Source: Callorhinus ursinus
Taxonomy: Eukaryota > Chordata > Mammalia > Carnivora > Otariidae
Direction: 5' to 3'
Assembly: GCF_003265705.1 (NCBI RefSeq)
Contig: NW_020312828.1
Span: forward strand, 52,005,627-52,069,626
DNA: 64,000 nt
Shown: positions 58,823 to 64,000 of the stretch, one piece after another
Numbering within the stretch: position 1 is the first letter of the stretch
How the letters are laid out: every line of letters starts with the position of its first letter
Notes under the pieces: model-generated
What the model saw: only the letters and a program-made list of their open reading frames with translations
The model's database searches: none
What the model was told of the DNA's origin: nothing
Program-made: the position numbers and the translations under genes

Positions 58823-59219
58823 ATATCTTTATAATTTTTTTCAAATTCCAATTTAGTTAACATAGTTATATTAGTTTCAGGTGTACAATATCATAATTCT
58901 ATAATTCTATACGTTACTCTGTGCTCCTCATGATAAGTGTGCTCTTGAAGCGCCTTCACCTATTTCACCTATCCCTCCCCCCCACACACACACACTCACC
59001 TTCACTATGGTAACCATCGTTTGTTCTTTATAGTTAAGAGTTTGTTTTTTGGCTTGTCTCTTTTTTAAGTTGTTTAATTGTTTTGTTTCTTAAATTCCAC
59101 ATATAAGTGAAATCATGGTATTTTTCTTTCATCGACTTATTTCACTTAGCATTATATTCTAGATCCATTCATGTCACTAATGTCAAGATTTCATTCTTTT
59201 TTATGGCTGAGTAATATTC

Positions 59220-59221
<2 letters not shown>

Positions 59222-59262
<41 letters not shown>

Positions 59263-59285
59263 TGTGTGTGTGTGTCTGTGTGTGT
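59222..59285. repeat. (TG)n microsatellite
   Basis: About 30 TG units with two TC interruptions, at the usual AT/GT-rich spot at the end of L1 ORF2. The 138-codon plus frame 59226-59642 starts in it and is an artefact. Confidence 0.97.
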
Positions 59286-59432
59286 TACATCTTTATCAGT
59301 TCATCTACTGATGGACACTTTGGCTGCTTCCATAATTCAGCTATTGTCAGTAATGCTGCAATAAAAATAGGGGTGCATAAATATTTTCCAATTAGTGTTT
59401 TCTTATTCTTGGGGTTATACCCAATATTGGAA

Positions 59433-59711
59433 TTAGTGGGTCATATGGTATTCTATTTTAATATGTTCAGGAACTTCCATACTGTTTTCTCCAGTGGATC
59501 TACCAGTTTGCATTCCCACCACAGTGCATGGGGATTCCTTTTTCTCCATATCCTTGTTTCTTGTGTATTTGATTTTAGCCATTTTGACCAGTGTGAGATG
59601 ATATCTCATTGTGATTTTGATTTTGATTTCCCTGATGAGTAGTGATATTGAGAATCTTTTCATGTGTCTCTTGGTCATCTGTATGTCTTCTTTGAAGAAA
59701 TGTCTGTTCAT
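59433..59711 (-). pseudogene. L1 ORF2 C-terminal fragment in the deleted L1
   Basis: 92-codon frame with [15 protein letters not shown] and [19 protein letters not shown], the usual late ORF2 stretch. It ends in stops and lacks the endonuclease and RT domains, so it encodes no active enzyme. Confidence 0.8.
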
Positions 59712-60599
59712 GTCTTCTGCCCATTTTTAATTGGATTATTTGGGTTTTTGGTGTTGAGTTGTATAAATACTTTATATATTTTGGATACTATCCTTTTATC
59801 AGATATGTCATTTGCAAAGATCTTCTTTCATTACTTAGGTTGTCTCTTAGTTTTGTTAATTGTTTCCTTCACTGTGCAGAAACTTTTCATTTTGATGTAG
59901 TCCCAACAGGTTTTTTGTTTTTGTTTCCTTTGCCTCAGGAGACAGATTTAGAAAAATGTTGCTATGGCCAATGTCATAGAAATTACTGCCTGTGCTTTCT
60001 TCTATGATTTATATGGTCTCAGCTTTCACATTTAGGTCTTTAAATCATTTTGAAGTTATTTTTGTGTATGGTGAAAGAAAGTGGTCCAGTTCCATTCTTT
60101 TACATGTAGCTGTCCAGTTTTACCAATATCATTTGTTGAAAAGACTTTCGTTTTCCCCATTGCATATTATTGACTCCTTTGTTGAAGACTAATTGACCAT
60201 ATAATTGTGGGTTTATTTCTGGGCTCTCTTTTTTTCTGTTGATCAACATGTCTTCCCTTCCTGTCCTCTCCAGTTGTGGTCTCTTCTCTACATTTAGCTG
60301 TGGAGATTCTATTCTGCCAGTCTTCAATTCATTTTTTGGGTTATTTATACTGATGTGGGTGCTACTTAGTTGTATCTGTGGGATGAGATGAGGTTAGGAT
60401 CCTTCTACTTGGCCATCTTCCCTGGAAGTTCTAATATCTTTATAATATTAAATGGACTCATCCAGAGCACAGAATATAATCCATTTATTCATATAATTAT
60501 CTACATACATTAGTGAAATTTAACATTTTTAAAACTTGAGTTTTATGTATTCCTCATAAAGAGAATTCTCAGGTACCTTAAATTTTTATTGTATTGGAA

Positions 60600-61171
60600 G
60601 GATGGCTTTTTTTTTTTTAATTGTATTTTCTAGTTGATTTTTGCTGGTATAGTGAATGCCATTGGTTTTTGTATATTGATTTTCTCTGGCAACCTTGCTG
60701 AACTGTTATTATTAATTAAGCTGATTTGTCTAGGTATATGATAGTATTTCTAAACAACATTTTTGCATTTTCCCTTAGAAGCCTAATACCTTTACTTCAC
60801 CATCAGCATCACTATTATTGTTATTATACTTTATAGTATTGACCAGGAGGTCTGATACAATGTTAAATGACATTATTGTTGATGGGAATCTTGTTCTTTA
60901 AAATGAAGTAACTCTTAAGTTTTCCATTAAGTATACTATTTATTATATTTGTGTGTGTGTAGATATAAACTTTAACAAGTTAGGAAGATTTCCTTCCACT
61001 CTGATATACGACTGTTTTTTTCCTAATAAATGAATCTGGAAATTTTTCAAAGATTTTTTTTTTTGTCTCTATTGAGGCAATCACATGACTTTCCCTCTCT
61101 TTATGTGGGAGATTATATTGTCAATTTTTCATGATATAATTCACACACCATTAAATTCAGCACTTTTAAAG
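60600..61171 (-). mobile_element. Old L1 fragment(s), antisense
   Basis: TTTTGCTGGTATAGTGAATGC, TTTTGTATATTGATTTTCTC, AACCTTGCTGAACTG and TTGAGGCAATCACATGAC are antisense ORF2. From about 61120 (CATGATATAATTCACACACC, TTAAAGTATACAGTTGG) a 3' UTR of a different old L1 begins, which continues at 61661 after the inserted chimera. Confidence 0.8.
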
Positions 61172-61182
61172 TATACAGTTGG

Positions 61183-61649
61183 AAACAAACTGAGGGTTTT
61201 AGAGGGGAGGGGGGTGGGGTGAGAGAAAAATCTCATTAAATTTGGAAATACAAAACTTTAGTGAACCAGCAATGTTTCAAACAAGAAGACATCTTTATGA
61301 ATTCATTCAGTCCCATGTAATTAATTCTTGTTGATTTTGATCTTTGATAGCAGTTTTATGAATCCATCAGTTTCTCCACTAGAGTTCCATAAATTTTGAC
61401 CCACTTCAGTGTATGATGTGAAAGTTATCAGAAACCACGAGAAACTATGGACTCCAAGAAACAAACTGAGGGCTTTAGAGGGGAGGGGGGTGGGGGGATG
61501 GGTTAGCCTGGTGATGGGTATTTAAGGAGGGCACGTATTGAATGGAGCACTGGGTGTTAGATGCAATGAATCATGGAACACTACATCAAAAACTAATGAT
61601 GTAATGTATGGTGACTAACATAACATAATAAAATAAAATATTAAAAAAA
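61183..61649 (+). mobile_element. Chimeric L1 3'-end insertion with an unknown 205-240-bp segment
   Basis: Flanked by an 11-bp direct repeat TATACAGTTGG at 61172-61182 and 61650-61660. Order: L1 3' UTR piece starting AAACAAACTGAGGGTTTTAG (about 61183-61220), then about 215 bp of unrelated sequence (AGAAAAATCTCATTAAATTT to TGTGAAAGTTATCAG). After that comes a second L1 3' UTR starting ACCACGAGAAACTATGGAC, repeating AAACAAACTGAGGGCTTTAG and continuing to GTGACTAACATAACA with an A-rich tail. Both L1 pieces have the same orientation. Confidence 0.8.
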
Positions 61650-61660
61650 TATACAGTTGG

Positions 61661-62076
61661 GTGATTTTTAGTATATCCATAAAGGTATCTAGTTCTAAAA
61701 CATTTTAATCACCCTGCCAAAGGAAATCCTATACCTATTAAGCAGTTGTTCCTCATTGCTCTGTGTCCACAGTCCCTGTCAACTACCACACTGATTTCTG
61801 TCTCTGTGCATTTGCCCATTCTGTGCAGTTCATGTCAGTGGAATCATACAATATGTTTCCTTTCATGTCTGGCTTCTTTCACTTAGCATAATATCTCCAA
61901 AGTTCATCCATATTGTAGCATATATCAATACTTCTTTATTTTTATAGCTCAATAATACTCCATTATATAGATATACCATATTTTATTTATTCATCACTTG
62001 AATATTTGGAATGTTTCTACTTTTTGGCTATAATGAAGACTGTTGCTATGAACGTTTGGATACAAGTTTTAATATG

Positions 62077-62113
<37 letters not shown>

Positions 62114-63020
62114 TCATTTATCTTAGGTATATACCTAGGAATGGAATTTCAAAATTATAAGCTAACTATATGTTGAAATTTTTGAAGAATTGCCAAACTG
62201 TTTTTGAAAGGAGCTGCATCTTCTCCATTCCCATCAGCAATACATTAGTGTTTTCCACATCTTCATCTATACTTTTTTTATGAGAACCTTTTTTATTATA
62301 GTTACTCTATTAGGTGGGAAGTTCTATATCATTGTGGTTTTTGACTTGCTTTTCCCTAATAATTATTAACCATTTCTATATCTTCTTTGGAAAAATATCT
62401 GGTCAATTTCTTTCCACATATTTTAATCAGGTTATATTTTTGTTATTGAATTGTAAGAAATCTTGCTAATCTGGATATCTTTTTTCTTTTTCCCTAGTTG
62501 CTGTAGCTATAGTCTCCAGTAGAATGTTGAGTAAGAGTGGCAAGAGCAGACATCCTTGTCTTGTTCCTCATTTTAGGAGGAAAGCATTCAGTCTTTCATC
62601 CATAATAGAATAGTTGTGAATTTTTCCCAGATGCCTTTATCTGGTTGAGAAAGTTTCTTTCTATTCCTAGTTTGTTTAGTGTTTTATAATAAGGGTGTTG
62701 GATTTTATCAAATGCCTTTTCTTCATCCATTGACATGATCATGTGTTTTTTATTCTTGATTAAATGGTCTATTGCATTAATTGATTTTCATATATTGAAC
62801 CAACCTTGTATTCCTGGAATGAATCCCACTTGGTCATGGTGTATAATACATTTCATATGTTGCTGGATTTGGTTTGCTAGAATTTATTATGAATTTTTTT
62901 GTCTATATTCATAAAGCATACTGGTCTGTAGTTTAATTTCTTTTAATATCTGTGTAATGATTTGGGAATCAGGGTAATATTGGCCTCACAGAGTGATTTT
63001 GTTAGTGTTCCAGCCCCAAA
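61661..63020 (-). mobile_element. Old L1 (L1M-type), antisense
   Basis: GTGATTTTTAGTATATCC, GTCTGGCTTCTTTCACTTAG, CATAATATCTCCAAAGTTCATC, ATACCTAGGAATGGAATTTC, then at 62500 antisense ORF2 with AGTAAGAGTGGCAAGAGCAG, CATCCTTGTCTTGTTCC, GGAATGAATCCCACTTGGTC and GTTTGCTAGAATTTATTATG. A (CA)n tract is embedded. Broken throughout. Confidence 0.88.
62080..62111. repeat. (CA)n microsatellite
   Basis: Sixteen AC units in the old L1, uninterrupted. Confidence 0.97.
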
Positions 63021-63462
63021 CAAGAGATCCCAGACAATGCCAAGTGGAATAGAACAATCATCCAGCTGATCTAAACAATCCATAGAATCACGATAGATAA
63101 TAATCACTAAACCTCACTTCTTAAAATACAAAAATTATAGTCTTGCTTCTTTATCTGAGTATACCCAAAACTTTTTTCAAGATCTGCCCTGTGAGCAAGG
63201 GTGGAGGGTCTCTTGAAACGCAGGGAAGATAAAGTGTTCTGATGCTCATCGGGGTGGGGAAGGTGGTCCTTACCTGAAGTTAGCAAAATTCAGAGAGGCT
63301 ACTTCAAAAGAGGGTTCTAAGAAAATACATTTGAAAGGAGGTAAATCTATATATTTGAAAAGAAAGGGAATCATAGTATTTATTTAGAAAAATAAAAGGA
63401 AGTATGACATTGAAGACCTATGAAGAGATTGTGATGTTTGTTCAAGGAAGTAATACACTAAT
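63021..63462. other. Unique DNA
   Basis: No exon or recognised repeat. Confidence 0.4.
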
Positions 63463-63476
63463 AATCATTTTGGTCA

Positions 63477-63640
63477 GAGGTGCCTGGGTGGCTCAGTCAG
63501 TCAAGTGTCTGCCTTTAGCTCAGGTCATGATGTTGGGCTCCCTGCTCAGCGGGGAGTCTGCTTCTCCCTCTCCCTCTGCCTTTCCCCCTGCTTGTGCTCA
63601 CTCACTCCCTCTGCCAAATAAATAAATAAAATCTTTAAAA
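63477..63640 (+). mobile_element. can-SINE with internal deletion
   Basis: GAGGTGCCTGGGTGGCTCAG, GTCATGATGTTGGGCTCCCTG (the B-box segment between is missing), GGGGAGTCTGCTTCTCCC, CAAATAAATAAATAAAATC, A tail. Duplication AATCATTTTGGTCA (63463-63476) against AATAATTTTGTTCA (63641-63654), two mismatches. Confidence 0.95.
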
Positions 63641-63654
63641 AATAATTTTGTTCA

Positions 63655-64000
63655 TTTTTTTACTAAGTATATAAGGTTTTGGGGGGAGTTTTTGGCTCAT
63701 AGGTGGGCTGAGTTCCTCATCTTTATAATTTATCACTTTTATAGTAGCTGTTTCAAGTGGGTAGAACCAACTATAAAATTATGTGGGTTTTTTCCCCTCT
63801 ATCTGGCTATTTCCTCAGAAAGTTTCCCCCTTGAAAGTTTACTGTATCACTGTCAGTAATGGATGGAAGGTTATTTAGAAGATTGAGAATTATTTGCTCT
63901 CCAGGACATGCTTTCTCTAAAGACATAATATGACTGAACACTGGCACAGTGGCTAAGACTTCTCTGGGGAGGAATCATTTATCACAGAGAATGAAAAGAT
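63655..64000. other. Unique DNA to window end
   Basis: No exon or recognised repeat. Confidence 0.4.

Larger units (their letters stand above)
58836..60433 (-). mobile_element. L1 with both ends but lacking its middle, perfect 13-bp duplication
   Basis: On the minus strand the element opens with GGGAAGATGGCC and GTAGAAGGATCC, a carnivore L1 5' UTR start, for about 190 bp (60245-60433). It then jumps near 60241-60250 into late ORF2 (GAGCCCAGAAATAAACCC) and runs to the 3' UTR and A tail at 58836. Exact duplication ATATCTTTATAAT at 58823-58835 and 60434-60446 flanks the whole. ORF1 and most of ORF2 are absent: 1.6 kb against roughly 6 kb for a full L1. Confidence 0.85.

Noticed and set aside
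59226..59642. 138-codon frame starting with alternating Cys-Val
   Set aside because: Created by the (TG)n microsatellite and the wrong strand of an L1.
1..64000. CRISPR arrays, operons, ribosome binding sites, bacterial terminators
   Set aside because: The window is mammalian nuclear DNA; no regularly spaced short repeats or bacterial gene layout are present.

Overview
This is non-coding nuclear DNA from a carnivoran mammal. I recognise no host protein-coding exon, structural RNA gene or CpG island. The DNA is AT-rich and CpG-poor. More than twenty copies of a tRNA-derived SINE begin GGGCGCCTGGGTGGCTCAG and end in a CT-rich tract, (AAAT)n and AATCTT plus an A tail. This is the carnivore can-SINE family. 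The version here (CTGCTCAGCAGGGAG, then TCTCAAATAAATAAA) resembles, from memory, SINEs of arctoid caniforms such as bears and seals more than those of dogs, cats or mustelids. Carnivore-type L1 3' ends (core AAACAAACTGAGGGTT) agree. Species-level assignment is not possible from the sequence alone.

Layout. 1-16 kb: the 3' end of an L1 at the left edge, scattered SINEs, MIRs, an antisense MLT1 LTR with an exact 5-bp duplication, and long stretches of unique DNA, including one block (about 12.78-13.45 kb) that could be an old regulatory element. 16.7-17.3 kb: a diverged inverted repeat with arms of about 145-155 bp, followed by two tandem SINEs. 20-31 kb: an old L1 split by a SINE, MLT1 LTRs, MIRs, and a 5'-truncated carnivore L1 still carrying the C-terminal end of ORF2. 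31.3-34.9 kb: a nested stack, in which an old L1 is split by an antisense endogenous retrovirus remnant (two related LTRs, an RNase H segment of pol), itself hit by two SINEs. 35-46 kb: SINEs, a 25-bp tailless SINE head, and two antisense L1 fragments. 46-64 kb: LINE-dominated, with a roughly 5.8-kb antisense L1 interrupted by two SINEs and a complete solo LTR, a hAT-type DNA element, an L1 that has both ends but lacks its middle, and an old L1 interrupted by a chimeric L1 3'-end insertion.

The open reading frames that occur are chance frames or decayed retroelement remnants, and nothing here forms an operon or pathway. The interest lies in atypical retrotransposition products: a tailless SINE head with a perfect target-site duplication, an internally deleted L1 with a perfect duplication, a probable template-switch chimera, and a poly(A)-only insertion. 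I saw no evidence of a new multigene biological system. Repeat family names are given from memory of consensus sequences and boundaries are usually good to about 5-20 bp, except where a target-site duplication fixes them.
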